From: Halobacterium sp. CBA1132
GTDB taxonomy: Archaea; Halobacteriota; Halobacteria; Halobacteriales; Halobacteriaceae
Assembly: GCF_001485535.1 (NCBI RefSeq)
Contig: NZ_BCMZ01000001.1
Coordinates: 2,170,001-2,234,000, forward strand
Direction of reading: 5' to 3'
Length of the DNA stretch: 64,000 nucleotides
Position 1 is the first letter of the stretch. Each line of letters starts with the position of its first letter. The notes under the pieces were generated by a model, which was not told the origin of the DNA, searched no databases, and saw nothing but the letters and a program-made list of their open reading frames with translations. This document shows positions 16,994-26,711 of this stretch, piece by piece. The position numbers and the translations under genes were made by a program.

Positions 16994-17650
16994 ATGAGTA
17001 TCTCGTCGGCAGACCAGACGACGGCCTCGGTCGTCGTCGTGGACTACGGACTGGGGAACCTCCGGAGCGTCACGCGCGGGCTCGAACGCGCGAACGCGGC
17101 CGTGACAATCTCCGACGACCCGGGCGCGCTCGACGACGCCGACGGCATCGTGTTGCCGGGCGTCGGCGCGTTCGGGGACGGCATGGAGAACGCGGGACCG
17201 TTTCGCGACGCGCTCGTCGACGCCGCCGACGAGGGCCGCCCGCTGTTCGGCATCTGTCTCGGGATGCAGATGTTGCTCACGGAGAGCGAGGAGGCCGAAC
17301 GCGAGGGACAGGGCGACGTGAAGGGGCTCGATCTGATTCCGGGGCGCAACCGCCGATTCACGGGCGACGTGAAGGTCCCGCACATGGGCTGGAACGAGCT
17401 CGACGTCATGCGCGAGCACCCGCTCGTCGAGGGCGTCGATGGGGAGTACGCGTACTTCGTCCACTCCTACTACGCCGAGCCCGACAGCGACGACCACGTC
17501 GTCGCCGAAACCGACTACGGCGAGGCGTTCCCCTCCATCGTCGCCAACGACGAGGGCAACGTCTTCGGCACGCAGTTCCACCCCGAGAAGTCCGGGGAGA
17601 CCGGCCTCCAGATTCTCCGGAACTTCGTGGACATCTGCGCCGACCAGTAG
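16994..17650 (+). CDS. hisH: Imidazole glycerol phosphate synthase subunit HisH
   Basis: 218 residues, class I glutamine amidotransferase. The nucleophile is Cys88 in GICLGMQ and the remaining triad is His196 and Glu198 in QFHPEKSG. It supplies ammonia to HisF for closing the imidazole ring in histidine and AICAR formation. The ATG at 16994 is chosen because the family sequence SVVVVDYGLGNLRSV begins 12 residues later. It stands alone here; hisF is not in the window. Confidence 0.96.
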   Translation: MSISSADQTTASVVVVDYGLGNLRSVTRGLERANAAVTISDDPGALDDADGIVLPGVGAFGDGMENAGPFRDALVDAADEGRPLFGICLGMQMLLTESEEAEREGQGDVKGLDLIPGRNRRFTGDVKVPHMGWNELDVMREHPLVEGVDGEYAYFVHSYYAEPDSDDHVVAETDYGEAFPSIVANDEGNVFGTQFHPEKSGETGLQILRNFVDICADQ

Positions 17651-17764
17651 CCGTCAGCGATTCTCGGACCCGAACAGCATTTTCCTCCCGCTCCGTCGAC
17701 AGCGAGCGTACGACCACTGTAGCGTAGGTTCGTGAGGAAGAGGACGGCGTACTGACCAACCGAC

Positions 17765-17930
17765 AACGGGCATCCGCGAGCGAGCGGTTCGTAGAACCCG
17801 AGCGACGCGGTTCACCGCGCGAACGCAGTGAGCGCGGGCCGAGGAACCCCCGGAGGGGGTGACGCTGGCTTTTTCCGCAAGTTTTTGCAAGCGAGCGGCC
17901 TGCGGCCGCGAGCGCAGCAAAAAGTGCGTC
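17765..17930 (-). repeat. Class A structured element, copy 1 (after the SWIM gene)
   Basis: Begins at the base after the SWIM gene's stop codon and reads in the same direction. On the minus strand: GCACTTTTTGC, a GC-rich hairpin, GCAAAAACTTGCGGAAAAAGC, a CCCCCTCC/GGGGG hairpin, a CGCGC/GCGCG hairpin whose 11-nt cap is GAACGCAGTGA on the plus strand (17821-17831), the GTGAAC motif and a final stem ending GATGC. TTTTTGC (plus-strand 17917-17923) pairs with GCAAAAA (17882-17888) outside the inner hairpin. Confidence 0.75.
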
Positions 17931-18269
17931 TTAGAGAAAATCCCGGACTTCGCTGTAGTACATGTCGTGGTGGTCGACTTCGCCGACGCGTTCGGCGACG
18001 TCGACGGCGATGGCGTGCCAGCAGGATTCGTCGGGGTCGAGGTTGTACTGGCTGTCTTGGCAGTTGCAGTTGCCGGCTTCGACGATGTACTCGTCTTCGT
18101 GGCCGACGACGACGGTGAAGTCGTTGTACTGTTTGACGCGGCCTTCGCTGGCGGCTTCGATGGCGCGTTGGCCGCGGTCGCCGTGTTCGGCGAGGATGCG
18201 TTGGGTGATGGGGGCGGTGAGTTCGCCGGTGTCGGCGAGTGCGGCCCGCCAGTCGTCGACCTCGGGCAC
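17931..18269 (-). CDS. Small SWIM zinc-finger protein
   Basis: 112 residues. A CxC...CxH pattern (CNCQDSQYNLDPDESCWH) fits the SWIM domain, a zinc-binding module predicted to bind DNA or proteins. The rest, starting MPEVDDWRAALADTGEL, is acidic and helical with a short strand region TVVVGHEDEYIVEAG. Stand-alone haloarchaeal SWIM proteins have no established role. Its codon use is less GC-skewed than neighbours. A class A element starts directly after its stop codon. An AT-rich control region separates it from the aceA operon. Confidence 0.8.
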   Translation of the reverse strand: MPEVDDWRAALADTGELTAPITQRILAEHGDRGQRAIEAASEGRVKQYNDFTVVVGHEDEYIVEAGNCNCQDSQYNLDPDESCWHAIAVDVAERVGEVDHHDMYYSEVRDFL

Positions 18270-18329
18270 ACCGGCATTTCGGCGGGGCGTGGTTTAGCAG
18301 GTTCGGTGCCAATCGTGGTATGGATTGAC

Positions 18330-18499
18330 GTATCAAAATAAGTCTTTAATTATTGTTAATGCCATTCGACCCATATTACATTATTATTCATTAACTTTAT
18401 GCGGGTTGCCGTCCCGTCACCAATCGCAATGCACGTAGCACCGAAGGACACGCCCGCTCGCACCGCTTCCCGACCGACGCGACAGACCACCACACCACC
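18330..18499. promoter_or_regulatory. AT-rich control region upstream of the glyoxylate operon
   Basis: Bases 18330-18402 are strikingly AT-rich for this genome (runs such as TTATTATTCATTAAC), then composition returns to normal. TATA-like sequence at about 18390-18402 would place a start of transcription near 18425. The same stretch may hold the divergent SWIM gene promoter. The size of the AT-rich zone suggests binding sites for regulators, reasonable for acetate-induced glyoxylate genes. Confidence 0.5.
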
Positions 18500-18631
18500 A
18501 TGCCCACCTACACCGACATAGAGAACACCGGCGCCCCCGTCGTCCCGGACCTCCGAGGCGACGCCGACACAGAAGAATCGCTATCCGAGACCGTCTGGAG
18601 CCACCGACACACGGAGCCTACTGATGAGTGA
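18500..18631 (+). CDS. 43-residue acidic ORF overlapping the aceA start
   Basis: A short open frame [20 protein letters not shown]... ends TGA at 18629-18631, overlapping the aceA start codon (18624) by eight bases. Its composition is acidic like genuine haloarchaeal proteins and third codon positions are GC-rich, so it may be a real small protein translationally coupled to isocitrate lyase. No known domain is seen. A second, less protein-like ORF of 30 codons starts at 18429 and overlaps it in another frame. Not certain to be expressed. Confidence 0.5.
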   Translation: MPTYTDIENTGAPVVPDLRGDADTEESLSETVWSHRHTEPTDE

Positions 18632-19676
18632 CGACTACCCCGACTACACGCACCGAGACATCGACAACGCCGCCGCGCGCGAGTTCCGCGAGCTGCTCGC
18701 GGACGACGACCCCTACGTGTTCGCGCCCGGCCTCTACCACGCCCTCGACGCGCGCCTCGCCGAGCGCGCCGGCCACGACGCCGTCTACATGAGCGGCTAC
18801 TCGACGGTCCTCGGGCAGTTCGGCTTCCCGGACCTCGAGATGGTGTCGATGACCGAGATGGTCGAGAACGCCAAGCGCATCGTCGACGCCACCAGCCTCC
18901 CCGTGGTCGCCGACGCCGACACCGGCTACGGCGGCGTCCACAACGTCCGACGCGCCGTCCGCGAGTACGAGAAGGCCGGCGTCGCCGCCATCCACATCGA
19001 AGACCAGACCACCCCGAAGCGCTGTGGCCACATCGCCGGGAAGGAAATCGTCTCCCGCGAGAAGGCACAGGCGCGCTTCGAGGCCGCCGTCGACGCCAAG
19101 CAGTCCGAGGACACCGTGATTATCGCGCGCACGGACGCCTACGGCTCCGCGAACGGCGACTGGGAGGAACACCTCGAACGCGGCCGCATCTACGCCGACG
19201 CCGGCGTCGACCTCGTGTGGCCCGAGATGCCCGACCCGTCCCGCGAGGACGCCGTCGAGTACGCCGAGACCATCCACGAGACCCACCCGGACCTCGACCT
19301 GGCGTTCAACTACTCGTCGTCGTTCGCGTGGAGCGAGGAAGAGGACCCGCTCACCTTCGAGGAGCTCGGCGACCTCGGCTACGAGTACATCTTCATCACC
19401 CTCTACGGCCTCCACTCGGGCGCCCACGCGGTGTACGAGGACATGGAGAACATCGCGAACAACGCCGAGCAAGCCCAGTTCGACCTCGAAGACCGCTACC
19501 TCGGCCACGAGACCGAGTCCCACCACGACCTCTCGCTGGTCAGTCGCTACCAGGACATCGAGACCCAGTTCGACCCCGAGGCGCGCCGCCGCATCGAGGA
19601 GTCCGAGGGGTACAGCGAGGACGAGAGCGACCCCATCTCGGCCGACGGCGAGACCACGCCAGCACAGGATGACTGA
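18624..19676 (+). CDS. aceA: Isocitrate lyase
   Basis: 350 residues of the short haloarchaeal isocitrate lyase type in the PEP mutase/isocitrate lyase barrel. The catalytic cysteine lies in KRCGH (132-136), and [11 protein letters not shown] (about 94-104) binds metal and substrate. It cleaves isocitrate to glyoxylate and succinate, the first step of the glyoxylate bypass used for growth on acetate or fatty acids. It overlaps the malate synthase gene by eight bases, so the two are one operon. The acyl-CoA ligase at 3 kb and citrate synthase at 34 kb belong to the same metabolic flow. Confidence 0.96.
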   Translation: MSDDYPDYTHRDIDNAAAREFRELLADDDPYVFAPGLYHALDARLAERAGHDAVYMSGYSTVLGQFGFPDLEMVSMTEMVENAKRIVDATSLPVVADADTGYGGVHNVRRAVREYEKAGVAAIHIEDQTTPKRCGHIAGKEIVSREKAQARFEAAVDAKQSEDTVIIARTDAYGSANGDWEEHLERGRIYADAGVDLVWPEMPDPSREDAVEYAETIHETHPDLDLAFNYSSSFAWSEEEDPLTFEELGDLGYEYIFITLYGLHSGAHAVYEDMENIANNAEQAQFDLEDRYLGHETESHHDLSLVSRYQDIETQFDPEARRRIEESEGYSEDESDPISADGETTPAQDD

Positions 19677-20979
19677 CCCGACCGCGCGCCACTACGACCG
19701 CGAGTTCGTGCGGACGTTCTTCACGTCCCCGACGGCGGTCGAGGGCGAGGACGACTCCGCGAAGATGCTGCGGCGAGCGGCGCAACTGCGCGGCATCGAG
19801 GCGCCCGACGTCTGGGTGCCGGACAACGAGGACGCCACCGCGCCGTCGATGCGCGCGGAGGGCGCGCGGAACATCGTCGACGTGGTGAGCGAGCACGGCG
19901 CCGACTTCCCCGGGGAAATCCATCCCCGAGTGGTCTGGCACCGCGAGCGCCCCGGGACGCGATACCGAGGGTTCCAGCAGATGCTCACCATCGCCGACCC
20001 CGAGGGCGGCGCCGTCGAGCACATCGACGGCTTCGTGATTCCGGAGGTCGGCGACATCGACGACTGGAAGAAGGCCGACGAGGCCATCACCGTCGTCGAA
20101 CACGAACACGGCCTCGACGAGGGCAGCATCTCGATGTCGGTCATCGTCGAGAGCGGCGAAGCCGAACTCGCGATGGGCGACCTCCGCGAGGAGATGGGCA
20201 AGCCGTCGAACAACCTCGAACGCATGTTCCTGCTCGTCGACGGCGAAGTCGACTACACGAAGGACATGCGCGCGATGACGCCCACCGGGGAGCTGCCGCC
20301 GTGGCCGGAGCTACGCCACAACACTTCGCGCGGCGCCAGCGCCGCGGGCCTCGTGGCCGTCGACGGCCCCTACGACGACATCCGCGACGTCGAGGGGTAC
20401 CGCCAGCGCATGCGCGACAACCGCGCGAAGGGAATGACCGGCATCTGGTCGCTCACCCCCGCACAGGTCGAGGCGGCCAACACCGCGCCGCTCCCGCCCG
20501 AGACCGGGAGTTGGCTGCTCGACGTGGGCAGCCGCGAGGTCGAACTCGACGCGGAGGACGGCCGCCAACTCTACGACGGCGAGGACCTCTCGCTCTCGGA
20601 GACCGACGGCGGCTACGTGCTCCGCGCGGGCGGCGACGAACGCGAACTCGACGCGGAGGAACTCCGCGAGGAACTGCTCGACCGGACGTCGTACGTCCCC
20701 AGCATGAACGACATCGTCGACTCCATGGAGGAGTTCGAGGCCGCCAAGGAGGCGGGCAAGGGCGCCATCGCGATGGCCCAGTCCGCCACCCTCGACATCG
20801 ACGGCGTCACCGTGGACCTCAGCAAGGACCGCATGTGGGACGAGGCCACCTATCAGGCCGCGCAGACGCCGATTACGCTGTTCCAGGACGTCTACGAGCA
20901 CCGCCCCGACCAACACGACGACTTAGAGGCGAAGTACGGTTCGGACGTCGTCGAACGCGCGACGAACGTCGGAAACTAA
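19669..20979 (+). CDS. aceB: Malate synthase, haloarchaeal type
   Basis: 436 residues, of the haloarchaeal malate synthase family that is related to the CitE/HpcH barrel rather than the large bacterial A and G forms. Visible blocks are [30 protein letters not shown] and [16 protein letters not shown], the last carrying an acidic metal ligand. It condenses glyoxylate with acetyl-CoA to malate, completing the bypass started by isocitrate lyase, whose gene it overlaps by eight bases. A palindrome cluster with a T-run follows the stop codon. Confidence 0.93.
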   Translation: MTDPTARHYDREFVRTFFTSPTAVEGEDDSAKMLRRAAQLRGIEAPDVWVPDNEDATAPSMRAEGARNIVDVVSEHGADFPGEIHPRVVWHRERPGTRYRGFQQMLTIADPEGGAVEHIDGFVIPEVGDIDDWKKADEAITVVEHEHGLDEGSISMSVIVESGEAELAMGDLREEMGKPSNNLERMFLLVDGEVDYTKDMRAMTPTGELPPWPELRHNTSRGASAAGLVAVDGPYDDIRDVEGYRQRMRDNRAKGMTGIWSLTPAQVEAANTAPLPPETGSWLLDVGSREVELDAEDGRQLYDGEDLSLSETDGGYVLRAGGDERELDAEELREELLDRTSYVPSMNDIVDSMEEFEAAKEAGKGAIAMAQSATLDIDGVTVDLSKDRMWDEATYQAAQTPITLFQDVYEHRPDQHDDLEAKYGSDVVERATNVGN

Positions 20980-20994
20980 CGACGCCGGGCCGCA

Positions 20995-21198
20995 CGCGGA
21001 CGTGCTCACCCCCGCCCGCGGCCCGCCGCGTCGCTCGCCGTCGGCATCAACGGCGACACTCTTTCGCGGTGAGCGTTGTCGTTCGCTCACCGCTCGCTTG
21101 GCCCGAGAGACTTCGTCTCTCGCGGCTCACGGCTCACTGCGTTCGCCGTTCGCATTTCCGAGGGCGCAAAGCGCCCTCGCAACCGTCGGCCTTTTTTC
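20995..21198. repeat. Hairpin array after aceB ending in a T-run
   Basis: Stem-loops in order: GGTGAGCG/CGCTCACC near 21069-21091, CGAGAGA/TCTCTCG near 21103-21121, GGC-TCACTGCGTTC-GCC at 21131-21147 (minus-strand cap GAACGCAGTGA), and CGAGGGCGC/GCGCCCTCG near 21163-21183, followed by CCTTTTTTCC at about 21190-21199. The T-run after a strong hairpin could terminate the aceA-aceB transcript; it lies just before the trm1 gene. No coding sequence is supported. Confidence 0.6.
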
Positions 21199-21219
21199 CA
21201 CGTCCCCCCGAGTAGCGGT

Positions 21220-22338
21220 ATGCTCGTCGAGGAAGGCGGCGTGACCGTCGAAGTGCCCGGGGAGGCCGGCGGCGGCGACGGCGCCGGCGAAGGCGTGTTC
21301 TTCAACCCGACGCAGGAACTCAACCGGGACCTGACGGTCGCGGCGCTGTCGGCGTACCGCGAGCGCGAACCGCGCGCGGAGACGTACCTCGACGCGATGG
21401 CCGCCAGCGGCATCCGCGGGGTGCGCGCGGCGGAAAACGACTGGACGACCACGCTCGCGGACCTCGACCCCGACGCTGTCGAACTCGCGCGCGAGAACCT
21501 CGCGCGAAACGGCCTCGACGGCGAGGTCGTCCAGCGCAACGTCAACAGCCTCCTCCACGAGGACGGCCAGTTCTTCGACGTGGTGGACCTCGACCCGTTC
21601 GGCACGCCGATTCCGTTCGCGGACGCGGCGTTCGCGAACGCCCGCAACCTCGTCTGCGTCACCGCGACCGACACCGCGCCGCTGTGTGGCGCGCACTTCG
21701 AGTCCGGCGTCCGGAAGTACGCCGCTGTCCCCCGGAACACCGAGTACCACGCCGAGATGGGGCTGCGCGTGCTGCTGTCCGCGCTCGCCCGCACCGCCGC
21801 GCGCTACGACGTCGGCGTCACGCCAATCTTCAGTCACGTCAGCGACCACTACGTCCGCACGTATCTGGACCTCTCCCACACCGCGACCGAGGCCAACGAG
21901 ACAATCGACGAGCTCGGCTACGTCTACCACTGCCAGGAGTGTCTCCACCGCGAGCACGAGTACGGCCTGACTGCGCACCCGCCGGAGACGTGCGCGCACT
22001 GCGGCGGCCGACAGGTGCTGCCCGCGGGCCCGCTGTGGCTCGGCCCCGCCCACGAGGAAGCGTTCGTCGACACGGTGCGCGAGCACGTCACCGACTACAT
22101 GGGGACCGCCAAGCGCGCGCGGAAGCTCCTCGACACCATCGCGGGCGAACTTCACGAGCCCACGCACTTCGACCAGCACCGCCTCTACAAGCAGTGGGGA
22201 GAGCCCGCCGTCGGCATGGACGAGTTCCTCGACGAACTCCGCGAGGCGGGCCTGGCGGCCTCGCGCACGCAGTACGGCGGCACGACGTTCAAGACCGACG
22301 GCACGCTCGCCGACGTCGAGGCCGCGGTCCGCGAGTAG
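21220..22338 (+). CDS. trm1: tRNA (guanine26-N2)-dimethyltransferase Trm1
   Basis: 372 residues. The AdoMet site is marked by [15 protein letters not shown] and the active-site motif [11 protein letters not shown]. The C-terminal domain carries a zinc site CxxC...CxxC (CQEC...CAHC). Trm1 dimethylates G26 in most tRNAs. The ATG at 21220 is used because upstream in-frame sequence is palindrome-derived and the family start ([13 protein letters not shown]) is here. It is followed 22 bp later by the BrkB-family gene. Confidence 0.95.
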   Translation: MLVEEGGVTVEVPGEAGGGDGAGEGVFFNPTQELNRDLTVAALSAYREREPRAETYLDAMAASGIRGVRAAENDWTTTLADLDPDAVELARENLARNGLDGEVVQRNVNSLLHEDGQFFDVVDLDPFGTPIPFADAAFANARNLVCVTATDTAPLCGAHFESGVRKYAAVPRNTEYHAEMGLRVLLSALARTAARYDVGVTPIFSHVSDHYVRTYLDLSHTATEANETIDELGYVYHCQECLHREHEYGLTAHPPETCAHCGGRQVLPAGPLWLGPAHEEAFVDTVREHVTDYMGTAKRARKLLDTIAGELHEPTHFDQHRLYKQWGEPAVGMDEFLDELREAGLAASRTQYGGTTFKTDGTLADVEAAVRE

Positions 22339-22360
22339 GCGTCGCGCAGTAGCCCGATTT

Positions 22361-23557
22361 ATGACCCACCACGTCGAAGCCGGTGACGTGACACGAATCG
22401 GGTCCGCCGTCGCGGTTGCGCGACGCGTCGCCGGCACCGCCAGAGACGAGCAAGTGACGTTCCTCTCGGCGGCCGTCGCCTACTACGCGTTCGTCTCCCT
22501 GATTCCGCTACTAGTGCTCGCCGTCGCGGTCGGCACGGCGCTCGGCGGCATCGGCCTCGTCGATAGCGTCGTCGGCGCGCTCGACGCGTTCCTCACGGTG
22601 TCCGGCGAGACGGCCCTCCGAGACGCGATGACAGACGGCCGCGGGCGCACGAGCGCGACCGTCGTCAGTCTCCTCCTGTTGACGTGGTCCGCGCTCAAAC
22701 TGTTCCGCGGCCTCGACGTGGCGTTCTCGCAGGTGTACGGCGTGCAGAAGCCCGAGTCGCTGCTCGAACAGGTCATCGACGGTGTCGTCGTCCTGTTGAC
22801 GCTGCCACTGGCGGTCGGCGCGGCAATCGTCGTGACCGTGCTGGTGCCGTACCTCGACATCGTGCCGTATCTGGACCTCGCCAGCGCGCTGACGCTGCCC
22901 GTCGCGCTCACGCTCGTGTTCCTGCCGTCGTACTACGTCTTCCCGGATGTCGAGATGTCCGTGCGAGAGGCACTGCCGGGCGCGGCGTTCGCCGCGGTCG
23001 GGTGGGCGCTGCTCGCGCAGGGGTTCCGCGGGTACGCCGCGTACGTCGGCGGCGGCGAACTGTACGGGATTCTCGGGGGCGCGTTGCTGTTGGTGACGTG
23101 GCTGTACTTCGGCGGCATCGTTATCACGCTCGGCGCGGTACTCAACGCCGTGCTGTCGGGACGACCTGACGACGACGAGACGCCCGAGCGAGAGCCCCCC
23201 GACGAGGCGCCGGACGTCGCCGAACTCGGCGCAGAAGTCGAGGCGCTGCGCGCGGAGCTAGACGAGAAGACCGTCCGCAAGTCCGAACTGGAGGCGGACC
23301 TCAAGCAGTACGTCCGCCAGCGCCTGCGCCGCGGGAAAGCCCGCGGCTGGGGGCCGTACCTCGTGTTGCTGTACGGCACCCTGATGACCGTCGGGGCGTT
23401 CCACTACCTCGGCGGCGGGTGGTCCATACTGGCGATGCTCGTGGTGTGGCTGTCCACGCTGGGACTGTACGTGGTGATGGTGCTGTTCGGCCTGAGCGTC
23501 AGCGCCGTCGGACTACCGGGCCGGGTCGCCGACCGCGTGCGGTCGTGGCGACAGTGA
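22361..23557 (+). CDS. YihY/BrkB family membrane protein
   Basis: 398 residues with about seven hydrophobic segments. The conserved YihY features are EQVTFLSAAVAYYAFVSLIPLL near the start and a central LKLFRGLDVAFSQVYG segment. A charged, coiled-coil-like stretch (ELGAEVEALRAELDEKTV) near 290-315 and two further membrane segments follow. Once called ribonuclease BN, this family has no agreed biochemical role. The stop codon overlaps the GTG start of the PAP2 gene (GTGA), so these are coupled. Confidence 0.88.
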   Translation: MTHHVEAGDVTRIGSAVAVARRVAGTARDEQVTFLSAAVAYYAFVSLIPLLVLAVAVGTALGGIGLVDSVVGALDAFLTVSGETALRDAMTDGRGRTSATVVSLLLLTWSALKLFRGLDVAFSQVYGVQKPESLLEQVIDGVVVLLTLPLAVGAAIVVTVLVPYLDIVPYLDLASALTLPVALTLVFLPSYYVFPDVEMSVREALPGAAFAAVGWALLAQGFRGYAAYVGGGELYGILGGALLLVTWLYFGGIVITLGAVLNAVLSGRPDDDETPEREPPDEAPDVAELGAEVEALRAELDEKTVRKSELEADLKQYVRQRLRRGKARGWGPYLVLLYGTLMTVGAFHYLGGGWSILAMLVVWLSTLGLYVVMVLFGLSVSAVGLPGRVADRVRSWRQ

Positions 23558-24378
23558 CTGCACTCGACCGGAACGCCGGCGTCACCGAGGCGATAGCGGG
23601 GAGCATCCCCGAGGCGCTGGTGCCGGTGTTCGTGGTGTTGACGTTCCTCGGGAGCACGTGGTTCGTGGTCTCCGCCGGCCCCGCAGTCTACTTGTTCGGC
23701 CCGCGACGAGACTGGCTGTCCCGCCGCGACGGAGCGCGCCTGCTCGCGGTGAGCATCGGCGCGCTCGCCCTCGTTGTGCTCGCGAAGGGGTTGTTCGCGG
23801 AGCCCCGACCCACAGCGTCGGTGATGCGCATCGCCGAGGACGGCAACGGCTTCCCGAGCGGTCACGCCACCGGCGCGGCGGCGTTCTACGGCGGACTCGC
23901 GGCGCTCCTCGACGTCGGCGACCGCGCACGGCGGTACGCCGCGGCTGCCGGAATGATTGCGCTCGTGGCGTTCACGCGGCTCGCGCTCGGCGTCCACTAC
24001 TTCGCGGACGTCGCGGCGGGCGCGCTCCTCGGAACGGCGTTCGTCGCGGCGCTGCTCGCGCTCACGCACCGCCGCGTCGGCTACGGGTTCGTCGTCGCGA
24101 CCCTCACAGCCGTCGCGGCCCTCGTGCTCGTCGGCCCAACCGAAGACCCGGTCGCCGCGCTCGGCGGAACCCTCGGCGCGCTCGTCGGCTGGTGGCTGGT
24201 GACCCGCCGCGGCGCACTCCCGAACGACGTCTCGGTGAAGACCGCCGTGCCCGTGCTCGCCGTGCTCGGCGGCGGCGCCGCGCTCACACTGAACCTGGGC
24301 GCGGCGCTCCCGGTGGTCGGCGTCGCGCACGCCGCCGCGGGCGTCGCGTTCGTCGCACTCCCGGTGCTGCGGCGCTAA
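23554..24378 (+). CDS. PAP2-family membrane phosphatase
   Basis: 274 residues. The three PAP2 motifs are visible: KGLFAEPRP, FPSGHAT and RLALGVHYFADV, between six or more membrane helices. These enzymes remove phosphate from lipid phosphates, including polyprenyl diphosphates. The GTG at 23554 is preferred since it overlaps the stop of the BrkB gene; another GTG lies nine bases upstream. Context does not fix the substrate. Confidence 0.9.
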   Translation: MTALDRNAGVTEAIAGSIPEALVPVFVVLTFLGSTWFVVSAGPAVYLFGPRRDWLSRRDGARLLAVSIGALALVVLAKGLFAEPRPTASVMRIAEDGNGFPSGHATGAAAFYGGLAALLDVGDRARRYAAAAGMIALVAFTRLALGVHYFADVAAGALLGTAFVAALLALTHRRVGYGFVVATLTAVAALVLVGPTEDPVAALGGTLGALVGWWLVTRRGALPNDVSVKTAVPVLAVLGGGAALTLNLGAALPVVGVAHAAAGVAFVALPVLRR

Positions 24379-24430
24379 CGCCGTCGCTGGTCGGCGCGCG
24401 GCGCGAAAGAAAAAGTCGGAGCGTGACCGA

Positions 24431-25807
24431 TTAGAACTTCTCGAGGTAGCGGTCGAGCTCCCAGTCGGAGACGTCGACGCGGTAGTCGTCGTACTCGGCG
24501 TTCTTCGCTTCGAGGAACTTCTCGGAGACGTGCTCGCCGAGCGCGTCCAGCACGACCTCGTCGTCCTCGAGTTCGTCGAGGGCGTCGCCGAGGTTCGACG
24601 GCAGCGTCTCGATGCCGTACTCGTCGCGTTTGGCCTCGTCGAACTCGTAGATGTTCTCGCGGACCGGGTCCGGGCACTCCAGCCCCTTCTCGATGCCGTC
24701 GAGGCCGGCGTGGATGAGCGCCGCGAACGCCAGATACGGGTTACACGACGGGTCCGGGAAGCGCGCTTCGATACGGCTGGCGGCGGGCACGCGGGCCGCC
24801 GGCTTCCGGATGAGCGCCGAGCGGTTGCGGTCCGACCACGCGACGTACACCGGCGCTTCGTAGCCGGGGACGAGGCGCTTGTAGGAGTTCACGGTCGGGT
24901 TCGTGACCGCGGCCAGCGCGGGCGCGTGTTCGAGGACGCCGGCGGTGAACTGCTTGGCCGTCTCCGAGAGGTCGAACTCGTCGTCGCCGTCGTGGAACGC
25001 GTTCTCGCCGTCCTCGGTGAACAGCGAGATGTGCGTGTGCATGCCGGAGCCGTTGATGCGCGGGATGGGCTTGGGCATGAACGTCGCGTGGAGGTCGTGC
25101 TGTGCGGCGATGGCGCGCACGACCGTCCGGAACGTCCCGACGTTGTCGGCCGTCGTGAGTGCGTCGTCGTACTCGAAGTTGATCTCGTGTTGGCCCTGCG
25201 CGACCTCGTGGTGGGAGGCCTCGATTTCGAAGCCCATGTCTTCGAGGCCGTAGATGATGTCGCGGCGGACGTCGCTGGCGAGGTCCTTCGGCGCGAGGTC
25301 GAAGTAGCCGCCGGCGTCGTTGGTCTTCGTGGTGGCGCGGCCGTCCTCGTCCTCCTCGAAGAGGAAGAACTCGGGTTCGGGCGCGGCGTTGACCTTGTAC
25401 CCCATCTCCTCGGCGCGGTCGAGGGCCTGCTGGAGCACGTAGCGCGGGTCGCCCTCGAAGGGTTCGCCGGTCGAGGTGTTGATGACGTCACAGATGAGAC
25501 GCGCAGCGCCGCCCTCCTCAGAGTCCTCGCGGGTGCGCCACGGGAGCACGGAGAACGTCTCGGGGTCGGGCTTGAGACGCATGTCCGACTCCTGGATGCG
25601 CACGAAGCCGTCGATGGAGGAGCCGTCGAAGTAGATGCCGTCCTCGAACGCCTTCTCCGCCTGCGTGGCGGGGATGGAGACGTTCTTCACGGTGCCGAGG
25701 ATGTCCGTGAACTGGAGACGGAGGAAGTCGATGTTCTGTTCTTCTATCTTCTCGAGTACCGCCTGCTCGCTCGGGCCGAGGCCCTCACTAGGATTCCCGT
25801 TCGTCAT
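24431..25807 (-). CDS. glnA: Glutamine synthetase, type I
   Basis: 458 residues. GS-I signatures are VKNVSIPA near the N-terminus, the metal-binding [11 protein letters not shown] and the ATP-binding [18 protein letters not shown] region, with [10 protein letters not shown] near the active site. It makes glutamine from glutamate, ammonia and ATP. ATG 25807 is chosen over a GTG 12 bases upstream. Divergent to it, 124 bp away, is an Lrp/AsnC-type regulator, a neighbour likely to control its expression. Confidence 0.97.
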   Translation of the reverse strand: MTNGNPSEGLGPSEQAVLEKIEEQNIDFLRLQFTDILGTVKNVSIPATQAEKAFEDGIYFDGSSIDGFVRIQESDMRLKPDPETFSVLPWRTREDSEEGGAARLICDVINTSTGEPFEGDPRYVLQQALDRAEEMGYKVNAAPEPEFFLFEEDEDGRATTKTNDAGGYFDLAPKDLASDVRRDIIYGLEDMGFEIEASHHEVAQGQHEINFEYDDALTTADNVGTFRTVVRAIAAQHDLHATFMPKPIPRINGSGMHTHISLFTEDGENAFHDGDDEFDLSETAKQFTAGVLEHAPALAAVTNPTVNSYKRLVPGYEAPVYVAWSDRNRSALIRKPAARVPAASRIEARFPDPSCNPYLAFAALIHAGLDGIEKGLECPDPVRENIYEFDEAKRDEYGIETLPSNLGDALDELEDDEVVLDALGEHVSEKFLEAKNAEYDDYRVDVSDWELDRYLEKF

Positions 25808-25931
25808 ATCTGTGGACACTGCAGACGACTACATCCACCATTAAAGCAGTAGCGGTTAGCGTAATTTTGAGCGACGCCCCGATAACTGCACATTCGTAAA
25901 CTTCTATACCCCCGAGACGGTAGGGGAGTGT
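25808..25931. promoter_or_regulatory. Divergent glnA/Lrp promoter region
   Basis: This 124-bp region is AT-richer than the genes. A CTTCTATACC sequence at about 25901-25911 is a likely TATA box for the regulator gene at 25932, and TTAAAGC/TAATTT sequences at about 25841-25867 are candidates on the glnA side. Shared control by the Lrp protein is inferred from the arrangement. Confidence 0.5.
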
Positions 25932-26393
25932 ATGACGTACGAAAACCTCGACGCGCACCTCGTCAACGAACTCCTCGCCGACGGCCGCGCGAGCCTCCGC
26001 AGTCTCGCCGACGAACTGGACGTATCGGTCACTACTGTCTCCAACCACCTCAAAGACTTGGAAAACGAGGGCGTCATCGAGGGGTACGTCCCCATCGTCG
26101 ACTACGACCAACTCGGCTACGACGTCACCGCCATCATCCAACTCAAAGTCGAGGGTGGCGCGCTCCCCGGCATCACCGACCGCTTCCGCGACCACAAGCA
26201 GATGGTCTCCGTCTACGAGGTCACCGGCGACCACGACGTCATCGCCGTCGGGAAGTTCCACGACACCGACGACATGAACGCGCTCATCAAGGAGCTGCTC
26301 TCGGACGCCGACATCAAGGAGTCCAACACCAGCGTCGTGCTCAACGCCGCCGCCGAACACGAGCAGTTCGAACTCGACGTCGACGACGAGTAA
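25932..26393 (+). CDS. Lrp/AsnC family transcriptional regulator
   Basis: 153 residues. An N-terminal winged helix-turn-helix ([26 protein letters not shown], about 19-45) is followed by the RAM effector domain with [16 protein letters not shown] near 95-110. Lrp-type proteins bind DNA as octamers and respond to amino acids; its location next to glnA suggests sensing glutamine or nitrogen state. A C-terminal acidic tail is haloarchaeal. It stands alone on the plus strand. Confidence 0.92.
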   Translation: MTYENLDAHLVNELLADGRASLRSLADELDVSVTTVSNHLKDLENEGVIEGYVPIVDYDQLGYDVTAIIQLKVEGGALPGITDRFRDHKQMVSVYEVTGDHDVIAVGKFHDTDDMNALIKELLSDADIKESNTSVVLNAAAEHEQFELDVDDE

Positions 26394-26711
26394 CGCGACC
26401 ACCCCTTTCTGCGACCACGCTGACGCGGAGCCGCCGCTAACCGACGAAGCGCCGAAAGAAAATCGCGAGCAGTCAACAGGCGGTGCAGCGCGGAGCGGGA
26501 GCATTCGGCGGCCGTAGGCCGCCGATTCACCGCGCCGTCAGGCGCGGGCCCCGAGGACCCCCGAAGTGGGGTCCGACGGGGCTTTTTAGCGTAGCTTTTT
26601 CCCAACGAACGAGCGGCGCGAAGCGCCGCGAGTGAGTGCAGGAAAAAGGTACTACATCATTCCCGACTGAGCGGAGCTCCGTCGGCTGCTGTAAAATCGG
26701 CAGGGCCGATT
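26394..26711. other. Intergenic region between the Lrp gene and thermosome
   Basis: This 318-bp gap has no supportable gene. It is filled by a class A element (26496-26652, minus strand) and a 48-bp palindromic insert flanked by a duplicated thermosome 3' end (26653-26723). The first 100 bp hold only the 3' flank of the Lrp gene, with nothing recognisable. Confidence 0.7.
26496..26652 (-). repeat. Class A structured element, copy 2 (after thermosome)
   Basis: In thermosome-sense orientation: GTACCTTTTTCC, a CGGCGC/GCGCCG hairpin, GGGAAAAAGCTACGCTAAAAAGC, a GGACCCC/GGGGTCC hairpin, CCGCGCC/GGCGCGG, GTGAAT, a GGCGGCC/GGCCGCC hairpin, then AATGCTC. The outer stem is TTTTTCC with GGAAAAA (plus-strand 26596-26602 and 26641-26647), where most copies have TTTTTGC with GCAAAAA: both sides changed together. 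Confidence 0.75.

Noticed and set aside
18429-18521. 30-codon ORF upstream of the 43-codon ORF
   Set aside because: Its start is well placed for a leaderless transcript but the peptide is Thr/Pro-rich and not acidic, so I do not list it as a gene.
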